A stretch of DNA of 64,000 nucleotides, taken from positions 11,605,164-11,669,163 of the forward strand of contig NC_087185.1 of assembly GCF_035594125.1 (NCBI RefSeq), written 5' to 3'. The position numbers and the translations under genes were made by a program. The DNA is from Scylla paramamosain (taxonomy: Eukaryota > Arthropoda > Malacostraca > Decapoda > Portunidae). The notes below the pieces were generated by a model. The model saw only the letters and a list, made by a program, of their open reading frames with translations, was not told where the DNA came from and ran no database searches. Shown here piece after piece: positions 12,410 through 29,231 of this stretch (position 1 is the stretch's first letter; each line of letters opens with the position of its first letter).

Positions 12410-14215
12410 ATGCCTGGCTTTCCTTGTGAAGGTTTCCACGCACCACTGTTTACAACGCGATCCAAAAGCAAGAAGAGGAAGCAGCAAACAATGAACGACC
12501 AAGAGACGTTAAGCGAGAAGGCGAAGACGCAGGGGAAGGAAGAGGCCAAACAACCCAGCAAGAAAAGGAGGTTAGAGAGCATGGAAGACTGCGGCAGCCA
12601 CAGGACCAACACGGAGATGGAAGGCGTTAAAGAGATGAAGCATCGCACCAAGAACAAGGGAGACCATATGAAAGGCTGTGAGAGCAGCAAGAGCAGCACG
12701 AAGCTGTATGATGGCAAACAGGTTAAGCAACACAACAAGAAGAAGAGGAAGGCGGGAGACATGGAGGACTATGACACCCACAAAAAGAGGAAGGTGGATG
12801 GCGGTGAAGAGGATATGGAACACGGAGAGCAGAACAAGAGGAAGGATAAAAAAGATAGGAAGACGAAGGCCACGGAGGGCGAGAAAAAGGCCAAGAAGAG
12901 AAAGACGCAGGATATTGAAGACCACGAGAGTCAGCCCAAGAAGAGCAAGACGCAGGGTACAGAAGAGGACGAGAGCCAGCCCAGGAAGAGGAAGACGCGG
13001 GATACAGAAAAGGACGAGAGCCAGCCCAAGAAGAGCAAGACGCAGGACAAGAAGGAACACGAGAGCCAGCCCAAGAAGAGGAAGACGCGGGATACAGAAG
13101 AGGACAAGAGCCAGCCCAAGAAGAGCAAGACGCGGGATACAGTAGAGGACGAGAGCCAGCCCAGGAAGAGGAAGACGCGGGATACAGAAAAGGACGAGAG
13201 CCAGCCCAAGAAGAGCAAGACGCAGGACAAGAAGGAACACGGGAGCCAGCCCAAGATGAGCAAGACGCAGGATGCGGAGGAAGACAAGAGCCAGGCCAAA
13301 GATTGGGAGGAGATATTCTGGTTCAACGTGTTGAGGGTGGTAGTGGACACCGAGCTGGCCACTGGGACGAAAAGAAATGTAAGCGAGTACTGTCGTATTG
13401 ATATTGAGGAAGGACAACTGGTGGACGGGGCAGTGCGCGGCCACCCTTGTACTGTTCTCCTGGATACCGGCGCTTCTGTCACTATAATGATGGTGTCACT
13501 GGCCGAAAAAATGGGCCTTGTCACGGGCGATGAGGAGAAGGTGACGGTAACCTCTAACACGGCTTATGGAACGTTGCGGCTGGAGGTGATCAAGCTGGAC
13601 GAGGTGGTGATCACCCTGAAGGGCGGCGTGGAGGTCAGCACGCCCTTACAGGTGTTTCCAAAGGAGATGGAGGGCCACTATTCCGCTGAAATGATAATCG
13701 TGTCCATGAACCGCCTGGAGGAAGCCGAGATCGTGCAAGAGTTCCATCCCGACGGCAGCGGCAGCCTGTTTCTCCGCCACCCTGAACGTCTGCGGCGGAA
13801 ACCTGAGCCAGGGTTCGTAGGGAAAGTATACACGTTTGTCGCACGAACACTAGATAGCGAGGAGCCGCTCACAGTACTGGTGGACACCGGTGCTGCAGCA
13901 TCATTTGTTGTGACCAGGTTCGGCCGGGAAAAGTTGATGCACAGGGCAGGCAGGTGTGCTCCGCCGCCGCAACTAATCTCGCTGGACTTTGGACAGGGCA
14001 CACGCGCACTGATGATGGACGTGGACACCGTTCAAGTGGATCAGGCATATGACTTCTTGTTTGGAAGAGGGATGCTCTATAATTTATGTGCTGTAATGGA
14101 CTTCATTGACTATTCTTTGACCTTGAGGGTCGGTACAGTAACGGTCAGGCTTCCCTTCCACTCGTCCCGCTGCGGAGGGAGCGCTAATCTCCTGGAAAAA
14201 TATGCCAAAAAATAG
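12410..14215 (+). CDS. Lysine-rich protein with two tandem retropepsin-like domains (left arm)
   Basis: From the ATG at 12410 (G at -3) the frame is open for 601 codons; the frame is open back to a TGA at 12302, and an upstream exon is possible. Residues 1-335 are extremely Lys/Arg/Glu/Asp-rich with basic nuclear-localisation-like clusters (KSKKRKQQ, KKKRK) and eight 15-residue repeats (about 173-292). Residues about 340-601 hold two aspartic-protease-like modules: TVLLDTGASVT (Asp352) and LTVLVDTGAAASF (Asp492), 140 residues apart. Module 2 also has FLFGRGML before AVMDFIDYSLTL, the second conserved retropepsin loop; in module 1 the matching place reads MIIVSMN and lacks the Gly. Retropepsins act as dimers of one such module, so this chain could fold as an internal dimer. 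No gag, RT or integrase is attached. It is GC-richer than its surroundings. I infer a domesticated or novel retropepsin protein; function unknown. Confidence 0.75.
   Translation: MPGFPCEGFHAPLFTTRSKSKKRKQQTMNDQETLSEKAKTQGKEEAKQPSKKRRLESMEDCGSHRTNTEMEGVKEMKHRTKNKGDHMKGCESSKSSTKLYDGKQVKQHNKKKRKAGDMEDYDTHKKRKVDGGEEDMEHGEQNKRKDKKDRKTKATEGEKKAKKRKTQDIEDHESQPKKSKTQGTEEDESQPRKRKTRDTEKDESQPKKSKTQDKKEHESQPKKRKTRDTEEDKSQPKKSKTRDTVEDESQPRKRKTRDTEKDESQPKKSKTQDKKEHGSQPKMSKTQDAEEDKSQAKDWEEIFWFNVLRVVVDTELATGTKRNVSEYCRIDIEEGQLVDGAVRGHPCTVLLDTGASVTIMMVSLAEKMGLVTGDEEKVTVTSNTAYGTLRLEVIKLDEVVITLKGGVEVSTPLQVFPKEMEGHYSAEMIIVSMNRLEEAEIVQEFHPDGSGSLFLRHPERLRRKPEPGFVGKVYTFVARTLDSEEPLTVLVDTGAAASFVVTRFGREKLMHRAGRCAPPPQLISLDFGQGTRALMMDVDTVQVDQAYDFLFGRGMLYNLCAVMDFIDYSLTLRVGTVTVRLPFHSSRCGGSANLLEKYAKK
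12926..13285 (+). repeat. 45-bp coding minisatellite in the retropepsin gene (left arm)
   Basis: Eight head-to-tail units of 45 bp encode variants of ESQPKKSKTQDKKEH. Two flavours alternate: KKSKTQ-type and RKRKTR-type. The pair of units 2-3 is repeated as units 6-7, which implies a 180-bp higher-order duplication. The frame is kept throughout. The opposite strand is therefore also open for hundreds of codons and gives Leu-rich artefact frames. Confidence 0.9.
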
Positions 14216-14429
14216 ATAAAAAATAAATAAATAAAAAGCGAAAGAAATAAAAAATATATATATATATAAAGAAAATGAAAGAAAAAAAAGAAAATAGAAA
14301 AATAATAAAAAAAGTAGATACAGTAAATGCTAAGAAATAAATATAAAAGTACAAAAAAAAATAAAATTGAAAATAATAAAAAAAAAAAATCCGTAGAGCA
14401 CATGGTAATAAAGGCAGCAGCGGTTGGTA

Positions 14430-14988
14430 GTGATGCATGCATGGCTAAGAAGACTGAGGAAAGTAATGAGAAGGTATGAGAAGAGGATCCGATGGGCTGC
14501 ACTGAAGGCTGGCCAAGAAGCAAGAGTTCAAGACCAAGGTGCCAGACACAGTGAACCTAAACACAGAGCGGTTCCAGGACTGGTGGAACAAGAGTGCGGG
14601 GATCTTGAGAGGAGTGGATAGAGAAGTACTGGGAGAAACGTGTGGAAAATCACGCACAACTAGACAACAATGGTGGTGGAGTGAACACGCCAACAATGCA
14701 CTGAAAAGGACAAAGCAAATCAAGAAAGAGTGGGAGCAGAGCGGAACGAGGCAGAATAAGTTGGAATACAGAAGAGCAAAGAAGTTAGCAGGGAAAGCAG
14801 TGGCGGTGGCTAAGGCTGAGGCATGTCGTGATTTACTGGAAAAGCTGCAAACACCAAGAGGAGAGAAGAGAACATGCAGGATACCAAGGAGTAGGAACAA
14901 GCCAATAAAGGATGTAAATCATGCGAAGCAGATGAAGGATGCTACTGGTGTGGTGCTAACTGATATGAAGAAGGTACAGGCGACATGA
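14430..14988 (+). pseudogene. RTE-like LINE fragment (EN-RT linker)
   Basis: The frame at 14539-14988, preceded by a shifted frame from about 14430, reads RIRWAALKAGQ, then QWWWSEHANNALKRTKQ, then AVAVAKAEACRDLLEKLQT and GVVLTDMKK. This is the order and character of the linker between endonuclease and RT in RTE-clade LINEs, which ends just before the RT domain. Nothing of EN or RT is present, so the fragment is truncated on both sides. It starts about 215 bp after the retropepsin stop codon, after an A-rich stretch, and ends where the A-rich array begins. Confidence 0.65.
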
Positions 14989-16844
14989 CTGACAGGAAGA
15001 AGGTACAGGAGAAGACTGGGATGTTTGTGTGAAAAGCGTGACTTGTAACAGAGGATAGAAAAGAAAAGTATATTTGATAGTACAATTATGTACATAATTG
15101 TAAAAACCGTAACTTGCTCAGGAGGATGAAAGAAAGGAAAGAAAAACATTGAAGAAAATATGCATATATCATTTGATAGAAAAAAAAAATGATCATGAAA
15201 AAAGAATAAAGAAAATAAAAAATATAAGATAATGCAAGTAAAAAAGAACGAAAAACGTAACTTAGTGTAAAAAAAATAAATAAATAAAAGAAAAAGTAAA
15301 ATACGTGCTGTAATAATATTATCGATGTTTGTGTGGAAAGCATAACTTGATCAAGAGGATAAAACAAACAAACAAAAAAAAAAAAAAAGGAAAAAAGGAG
15401 AAGGTAGTAAAATTATGTATGGAAAACAAAACCTGAAAATTACAAAAAAGAAAAAGTAAAAAAAAAAGATATGCAGTAAAATTAAGGACGTCTGTGTGAA
15501 AAAGAAAGACAGCGTGAAGAAGAGGATGAATTTTGTGTTTTCCTGCAAGAATCTGAGCCTCGCTCGTCACGCAGGAAGAACATTTTCTCTGTGAAATAAA
15601 TGAAAAAAAAAAGAAACACAGCGTGAAGAAGAGGATGAATTGTGTGTTTTCCTGCAAGAATCTGATCCTTGCTTGTCACGCAGGAAGAACCTTTTCTCTG
15701 TGAAATAAATAAAAAAAAAAAAACACGAAAAAAAGAAAATAATGTATTAAAATTTTACATATGTGTGTGAAAAACGTTCCCCAAAAAGAATTAAAGCAGG
15801 AAAAGAAAAATCTACAAAATATAAACCAAAATAATGGATGCATTTGTGAAAAAATGAAGGAAATAAATACGCAATGTGGATGTTTGTGTGAACAGCGGGA
15901 TTTGTCCCAGAGGGAAAAACAAAAAAAAGAAAATGTGAAAAAATATATCTTTCAAGAGAATGAAAAAATAAAAACGTGAAAATGTGAATGAAAATAAAAA
16001 AAAGAAGAAAAACAAGATATTGTAATATAATTATGTATGTATGTGAAAACCGTAACGCAAAAAATAAAACAGAAAAAGGAAATAAAAAAAATAGTAAAAT
16101 GATGTATATCAATGGGAAAAACGTAACTTGAAAAGGACAAAAAAAAAAAAGAAAAAAAAAATGTAGTAAAATTATTGAAGCATGTGTGAAAAAGTTAATT
16201 TGATGAAGAGGATAAATTAACTTTTTTTCCTACATAAACTTGAGCCTTGCTTTTCATGCGGCAAGAAAAACAAATGTAAAACAATGGACGTGTTTGTAAA
16301 AAAATGCAAAGAAAAAGAAAAAAATGTAACAATTATAGATGGATTCATCCAAGAGAATGAAATTACACGAAGGAAAACGAAAATAGGAAGAAATGTGAAA
16401 AAGATATGTGAAGAAAATTATTAAATAAAAAAACGCTAAATAGAAAAAAAAAGAAAAGAAAAAAGAAGAATATTTTACAATAAAATTATGTATATAAGTG
16501 TGAAAACCGTAGCTTGTTTAAGAGGATGAAATAAAGAAAAAAAAAAAAAGAGAATATATGTTCCTGAATATATGTATATAGTGTGTGTAAAAAAAAAGAA
16601 ACTGGAAGAATAAAAAAATGAAAAAAATACAAACAAGTAATTTAAAGAGAATAAGGAAAAAAAAAAAAAACAGGTGCTAAGATTATGGATGAATGCGTGA
16701 AAACCTTACTTGATGAAGAAGATAAATTGTCTTTTTTTTTTTTTATCCTGCATGAGTCTGAGCCTTGCCTTTCATGCAGCACCAACATTATTGCGGTGGA
16801 AAAATGCGAAATAAAGTAAAAAAATTTTATAGTAAATCTTTATT

Positions 16845-16938
<94 letters not shown>

Positions 16939-17817
16939 AGAATTAAAAAGAAAAGAAAATGAAAAAAAAGGAAATAAGCAGTAAAATAACGGATTGATAT
17001 GTGAAAAAAATATGAAAAAAGAAAAATCATGTACCCTAATTAGGGATGTTTGTGATAAAAGGGTTACTTGTGTGAGACGATGAAATAAAACAAAGAAACA
17101 GGAAAACAAAGATAAAGGGGAAACATATGACTTACTGATGAGAATAAAAAACAAACTGAAACGTGAAAAAAATAAAAATAAAAGAGCAGAATCTTGCAAT
17201 ACAGTTACGTATGTATATAAGTGTGAAAGTCGTAAGTTGTCCAGGAGGATGACATGAAGAAAAGAAAAAAAATAATGTTGTAGAAAAATATGTATATAGT
17301 ATGTGTGAGTTAAACATGATGAAAAAGAATAAAGAAAAAAAGAATAAAATAAAAGGAAGAAATAAAAACACGTAACTTGAAAAATAAAGAAGAAAAGATA
17401 TATTTGTAAACAAGACGTAACACGTTCAAGAGGATGTAAAAGAAAATATCAAAAAAAAAAAAGGAAAATGCGCACTGTAATTATGGATGTTTGCGTGAAA
17501 AGCGGAACTTGTTGAAGAAGATGAAATATAACAAAGAAGAAAAAAAAATGCAGTAAAATTACGTATATATGTCTGAGAAATGTAAATTGAAAAGGATAAA
17601 AAAAATAACGAAAAAATGAAAAAGAGACATTATGGATGTATGTGTGAAAAAATTAAGATGATGAAGAGGATAAAAGTATTTTTAACAAAAGAAATTGGTG
17701 TCTTGTTTTTCATGCACTAACAACATTATTTCTTTGAAAAAAACAAAAAAAACATGCAAAGACATTAAAAAGGGAAAAAAAAGAAGTGTAGTAAAATATT
17801 GAATGCATATGTGAAAA
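14989..17817 (+). repeat. A-rich degenerate tandem array (left arm)
   Basis: About 2.8 kb of A-rich sequence built from diverged units of roughly 80-140 bp. Recurring cores are TGTGTGAAAAnCGTAACTTG followed by an AAGAGGATGAAATAAA-like segment, and GTAAAATTATGTAT. A second recurring module of about 45 bp lies at 15539, 15652, 16229 and 16744: TTTCCTGCA ... GAGCCTTGC ... TGCAGGAA, with inverted ends. Open frames here are low-complexity artefacts. Confidence 0.75.
16849..16935. repeat. (TA)n microsatellite
   Basis: About 87 bp of TA inside the A-rich array. Its right-arm partner (20264-20417) is about 154 bp, one of the larger length differences between the arms. Confidence 0.97.
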
Positions 17818-17818
17818 A

Positions 17819-19082
<1,264 letters not shown>

Positions 19083-19379
19083 TTAATTTTATTACAATAT
19101 TTTTTTTTATTTTTAATTTCATTTTTTTTTATTTCTTTATTTATTTTTATTTATTTATTCATTTATTTAATTTTTTATTTATTTATTTATTTTTTTTTTG
19201 CACATACTTCCTAAATAGTTTTTGTTGAAGTTGATTTTTTCTCTTTTTTTTCATTTCATTCTCTTGAACAAATTGTGTTTTCTTTCCTATATAAATATTT
19301 TCTTTTTACTATAAATATATTTTTTCATGCTTTTTATTTTATTTATTTTTTTTTTTTTGTTCTCTTCGAGAAATTGTTA

Positions 19380-22250
<2,871 letters not shown>

Positions 22251-22283
22251 TCCCAGTCTTCTCCTGTACCTTCTTCCTGTCAG

Positions 22284-22842
22284 TCATGTCGCCTGTACCT
22301 TCTTCATATCAGTTAGCACCACACCAGTAGCATCCTTCATCTGCTTCGCATGATTTACATCCTTTATTGGCTTGTTCCTACTCCTTGGTATCCTGCATGT
22401 TCTCTTCTCTCCTCTTGGTGTTTGCAGCTTTTCCAGTAAATCACGACATGCCTCAGCCTTAGCCACCGCCACTGCTTTCCCTGCTAACTTCGTTGCTCTT
22501 CTGTATTCCAACTTATTCTGCCTCGTTCCGCTCTGCTCCCACTCTTTCTTGATTTGCTTTGTCCTTTTCAGTGCATTGTTGGCGTGTTCACTCCACCACC
22601 ATTGTTGTCTAGTTGTGCGTGACTTTCCACACGTTTCTCCCAGTACTTCTCTATCCACTCCTCTCAAGATCCCCGCACTCTTGTTCCACCAGTCCTGGAA
22701 CCGCTCTGTGTTTAGGTTCACTGTGTCTGGCACCTTGGTCTTGAACTCTTGCTTCTTGGCCAGCCTTCAGTGCAGCCCATCGGGTCCTCTTCTCATACCT
22801 TCTCATTACTTTCCTCAGTCTTCTTAGCCATGCATGCATCAC
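22284..22842 (-). pseudogene. RTE-like LINE fragment (right arm)
   Basis: Reverse-complement copy of the fragment at 14430-14988. Two visible amino-acid differences from the left copy are Lys to Thr in RRAKKLAG and Ile to Thr in EKRIRW. It is otherwise the same EN-RT linker with no EN or RT. Confidence 0.65.
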
Positions 22843-23059
22843 TACCAACCGCTGCTGCCTTTATTACCATGTGCTCTACGGATTTTTTTTTTTTATTATT
22901 TTCAATTTTATTTTTTTTTCTACTTTTATATTTATTTCTTAGCATTTACTGTATCTACTTTTTTTATTATTTTTCTATTTTTTTCTTTTTTCTTTCATTT
23001 TCTTTATATATATATATATATTTTTTATTTCTTTCGCTTTTTATTTATTTATTTTTTAT

Positions 23060-24865
23060 CTATTTTTTGGCATATTTTTCCAGGAGATTAGCGCTCCCTC
23101 CGCAGCGGGACGAGTGGAAGGGAAGCCTGACCGTTACTGTACCGACCCTCAAGGTCAAAGAATAGTCAATGAAGTCCATTACAGCACATAAATTATAGAG
23201 CATCCCTCTTCCAAACAAGAAGTCATATGCCTGATCCACTTGAACGGTGTCCACGTCCATCATCAGTGCGCGTGTGCCCTGTCCAAAGTCCAGCGAGATT
23301 AGTTGCGGCGGCGGAGCACACCTGCCTGCCCTGTGCATCAACTTTTCCCGGCCGAACCTGGTCACAACAAATGATGCTGCAGCGCCGGTGTCCACCAGTA
23401 CTGTGAGTACCAGTAGTACCAGTAGTGTTCGTGCGACAAACGTGTATACTTTCCCTACGAACCCTGGCTCAGGTTTCCGCCGCAGACGTTCAGGGTGGCG
23501 GAGAAACAGGCTGCCGCTGCCGTCGGGATGGAACTCTTGCACGATCTCGGCTTCCTCCAGGCGGTTCATGGACACGATTATCATTTCAGCGGAATAGTGG
23601 CCCTCCATCTCCTTTGGAAACACCTGTAAGGGCGTGCTGACCTCCACGCCGCCCTTCAGGGTGATCACCACCTCGTCCAGCTTGATCACCTCCAGCCGCA
23701 ACGTTCCATAAGCCGTGTTAGAGGTTACCGTCACCTTCTCCTCATCGCCCGTGACAAGGCCCATTTTTTCGGCCAGTGACACCATCATTATAGTGACAGA
23801 AGCGCCGGTATCCAGGAGAACAGTACAAGGGTGGCCGCGCACTGCCCCGTCCACCAGTTGTCCTTCCTCAATATCAATACGACAGTACTCGCTTACATTT
23901 CTTTTCGTCCCAGTGGCCAGCTCGGTGTCCACTACCACCCTCAACACGTTGAACCAGAATATCTCCCCCCAATCTTTGGCCTGGCTCTTGTCTTCCTCCG
24001 CATCCTGCGTCTTGCTCATCTTGGGCTGGCTCCCGTGTTCCTTCTTGTCCTGCGTCTTGCTCTTCTTGGGCTGGCTCTCGTCCTTTTCTGTATCCCGCGT
24101 CTTCCTCTTCCTGGGCTGGCTCTCGTCCTCTTCTGTATCCCGCGTCTTGCTCTTCTTGGGCTGGCTCTTGTCCTCTTCTGTATCCCGCGTCTTCCTCTTC
24201 TTGGGCTGGCTCTCGTGTTCCTTCTTGTCCTGCGTCTTGCTCTTCTTGGGCTGGCTCTCGTCCTTTTCTGTATCCCGCGTCTTCCTCTTCCTGGGCTGGC
24301 TCTCGTCCTCTTCTGTACCCTGCGTCTTGCTCTTCTTGGGCTGACTCTCGTGGTCTTCAATATCCTGCGTCTTTCTCTTCTTGGCCTTTTTCTCGCCCTC
24401 CGTGGCCTTCGTCTTCCTATCTTTTTTATCCTTCCTCTTGTTCTGCTCTCCGTGTTCCATATCCTCTTCACCGCCATCCACCTTCCTCTTTTTGTGGGTG
24501 TCATAGTCCTCCATGTCTCCCGCCTTCCTCTTCTTCTTGTTGTGTTGCTTAACCTGTTTGCCATCATACAGCTTCGTGCTGCTCTTGCTGCTCTCACAGC
24601 CTTTCATATGGTCTCCCTTGTTCTTGGTGCGATGCTTCATCTCTTTAACGCCTTCCATCTCCGTGTTGGTCCTGTGGCTGCCGCAGTCTTCCATGCTCTC
24701 TAACCTCCTTTTCTTGCTGGGTTGTTTGGCCTCTTCCTTCCCCTGCGTCTTCGCCTTCTCGCTTAACGTCTCTTGGTCGTTCATTGTTTGCTGCTTCCTC
24801 TTCTTGCTTTTGGATCGCGTTGTAAACAGTGGTGCGTGGAAACCTTCACAAGGAAAGCCAGGCAT
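23060..24865 (-). CDS. Lysine-rich protein with two tandem retropepsin-like domains (right arm)
   Basis: Same 601-codon frame as 12410-14215, starting at the ATG whose complement is 24863-24865. Both DTGA loops are intact. Visible differences from the left copy are Val to Glu in the repeat unit DTVED, Glu to Gly in KDWEEIF, and a block replacement just before the second active-site loop: residues DSEEP become LVLLV (23408-23422) with no change of length or frame. The replacement puts hydrophobic residues where a charged loop is seen in the left copy, so the left copy probably holds the ancestral state. Function is unknown. Confidence 0.75.
   Translation of the reverse strand: MPGFPCEGFHAPLFTTRSKSKKRKQQTMNDQETLSEKAKTQGKEEAKQPSKKRRLESMEDCGSHRTNTEMEGVKEMKHRTKNKGDHMKGCESSKSSTKLYDGKQVKQHNKKKRKAGDMEDYDTHKKRKVDGGEEDMEHGEQNKRKDKKDRKTKATEGEKKAKKRKTQDIEDHESQPKKSKTQGTEEDESQPRKRKTRDTEKDESQPKKSKTQDKKEHESQPKKRKTRDTEEDKSQPKKSKTRDTEEDESQPRKRKTRDTEKDESQPKKSKTQDKKEHGSQPKMSKTQDAEEDKSQAKDWGEIFWFNVLRVVVDTELATGTKRNVSEYCRIDIEEGQLVDGAVRGHPCTVLLDTGASVTIMMVSLAEKMGLVTGDEEKVTVTSNTAYGTLRLEVIKLDEVVITLKGGVEVSTPLQVFPKEMEGHYSAEMIIVSMNRLEEAEIVQEFHPDGSGSLFLRHPERLRRKPEPGFVGKVYTFVARTLLVLLVLTVLVDTGAAASFVVTRFGREKLMHRAGRCAPPPQLISLDFGQGTRALMMDVDTVQVDQAYDFLFGRGMLYNLCAVMDFIDYSLTLRVGTVTVRLPFHSSRCGGSANLLEKYAKK
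23990..24349 (-). repeat. 45-bp coding minisatellite in the retropepsin gene (right arm)
   Basis: Same eight 45-bp units as 12926-13285; unit number is unchanged between arms although TA tracts have changed length. One unit differs by a single amino acid (Glu instead of Val). Confidence 0.9.
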
Positions 24866-25037
24866 GGCACTGTCTTGTCTAGAACCTCTGATTCCATCAC
24901 CTGTGGTCCCTTTCTTGGCGTGCTCAGCAGCTTGGAGCTGAGCCCTGGCGGCACCCACTACGCGCACCAATCAGAGGCCTCCATTTGAACCTAACAGCCA
25001 ACCAGATGCAAGAACGATACAACTGTGGTAATAGTAT

Positions 25038-26748
<1,711 letters not shown>

Positions 26749-27588
26749 ATAAATAAATAGGTTGCTCTAGAGTTTCAAAAGGAGTACGAACATCCCTTAA
26801 ATATAATAAAAAGAAGGGTGATTCTTTTACAGTTCTGTGATAGGCGATATTACAGGGATGAGTAGCCATGGGCAACCACTTATTCCAACCTTTCCGGTTC
26901 TCTTCGCATAAGGCTCTAAGAATGTTTACCAAGGTGCCATTTGGGCGTTCTATTATTCCGTTTGCAGCTGGGTGGTAAGAGGTAGTTCTCAGGTGTTTTA
27001 TGTTCATCAGGCTCATTATACCCTTGAATATCTCGTTTATAAACTCTCTGCCATTATCACTCACTACAATCTCTGACGTTCCGTGACTACAAATTACTTT
27101 CTCATAGAAAGCGTCAGCTACTTCATTTGATTCCTTTGTCCTCAATGGAGCAGTCACCAGGTATCTTGTCATGACATCTATCACTGTCATTATGTATTTA
27201 TATCCTTCATCACTTACACTTAGTGGACCAACTAAGTCAACATGAACTCTCTCAAATGGGCTTCCTACTACAGGATAGCTCTGTATCGGGGCTGGCATTT
27301 TGACCTTAACTCTGTATCTTGCACTCACAGGGCAACTGGAACAATATTTAATGACATCTATTTTCTTCCCTGGCCAGAAAGCAATTTTTTTCACATCTAG
27401 CTAACGTTGCACCAAAACCTCCGTGGTAGGGTGGACCCGCGAGATGTGCTAGAGCAAGCGCAGCAGGGACATAACTTTTGGGAATTACAACACAATTTTG
27501 TTCCTTATCATAGTTGTCTATGCGTTGCATATACAGAATATTTCCTTCAACATGCATGTCTTTTATGGGGTACCCCTTTATTTTCTTT

Positions 27589-29231
27589 CTTTGCTTGCCA
27601 TTCTGCCCCTTTTCTACTACTATCTTCTTTTTTTCCTTTACAACTGGGTCCTCGCTTTGTCGCTGTATGAGCTCTTCAATACTCCACATGTGGAACTTCT
27701 CAAACTTCTTATACTCTCTAGTACTTCTCTCATTAGCATCTCTCTGGACTGCTAATACACGACCTTCTATTTCTTCTTCTAATATATCGGCCTCCTGGCG
27801 CTTCATGCGCGACAAATAATCTGCTATCACATTTTCCTTACCCGGGATATACTTTACTGTAAAGTAATATTCATTTAACAACGTTTGCCACCTGGCAATT
27901 CTACCACTTGGTGTTTTTACCTTTAACAACCAAGTAAGAGGCCTATGATCCGACCTAATTTCTACTTTATATCCTAAAATCAAGGATCTGTTTACCTTCA
28001 AACCATAAATCACTGCTAAAGTTTCTCTCTCTACTGCTGAGTAATTCCGCTCCGCTGCATTCAAGGTGCGACTGAAATATGTTAGTGGTCTCAACTTTCC
28101 TTCTGTATCTTCCTGTTGTAAGACTCCACCTATACAATAGTCTGAGGCATCTGTAGTCAGTATAAAGGGTTTACTGAAATTGGGAAACATGAGAACGATC
28201 CCTTCAGCCAGTTCAGATTTTAAGGTTTCAAAAGCTTTCTGAGCTTCATTACTCCACTCTAAAGGTTTGTTTGTTTTTCTATTCTTCTCATTTTTATGAC
28301 CTACAAGCAATTTATTCAAAGGGGCTGCAACCTGAGCATAATTTTTTACAAACTTTCTGTAGTAATTGCATTAACTCTGTACATCCCTCACAGTCTTAGG
28401 GACGGGTATTTCTTGAATACTAGCTACTTTGTCAGGCTGTGGTCTAATTCCTTGCTCACTCACTATATGACCCAAATATGAAACTCCCTCTTTGAAAAAA
28501 TTACATTTATCCTGTCTTAATGACATTTTAGTATCTGCTAATCTTTTTAGGACTTGCTCAAGGTTTTCTACATGCCTTTGAAAAATTCGTCCTAACACAA
28601 TAATATCATCCAAGTACACCTGTGCAATTTTACCAATCAGTCCATGCAAGATATTATTCACTATTCGCTGGAAGGCAGCAGGTGCGGTTTTCAAACCAAA
28701 CGGGACACAGGTATATTCCCACATGCCATAGGAAGTGCAGAAAGCAGTTTTTTCCCTTGCTTCTTCGACCAGAGGTACTTGGTGATATCCCATTCTCAGG
28801 TCTAGGGAGGTAAATATCTTACTCTCACCAAACTGTTGCACGATAGTTTGCATATTGGGCAAAGGATGTTTATCATCTATTATATCTTCATTTAGCTTAC
28901 GAAAATCCAGGCATAGCCTGATGCCTCCATCTTTTTTAGTTACTGAGACAAGAGGGGAGTTATAGGCAGAACAGCTGGGTCTTATCAGTCCTTGTTTATA
29001 CAGTTCTAGCAACTGCTCTTCTATTTGTTGATGAAATTTGAGAGGAATAGGGTAAGGCTTACTATATATCGGCTGTCCGGTCCTTTGTTTAATAGTGTGA
29101 CAATAATAGGGGGTAATGGTCAAAGGTTCTCCCTTTAATGCAAATACAGTAGGGTATTTGTACACCAAGTACTTTAGTACCTCATTTTCTTTACTGTCCT
29201 GAGGGAACAATGAATTTACTAATGTCACCAA
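27589..29231 (-). pseudogene. Gypsy reverse transcriptase and RNase H (right arm)
   Basis: Same as 8058-9700, including YLDDIIVLG and the in-frame stop after DVQS that separates RT from the RNase H frame (28319-27348). Protein sequence appears identical to the left copy. Confidence 0.85.

Noticed and set aside
12572..13560. Leu-rich open frames of 200-290 codons antisense to the retropepsin gene (and the same in the right arm)
   Set aside because: They mirror the 45-bp Lys-rich coding repeats; the sense frame has the protease motifs, so these are shadows.
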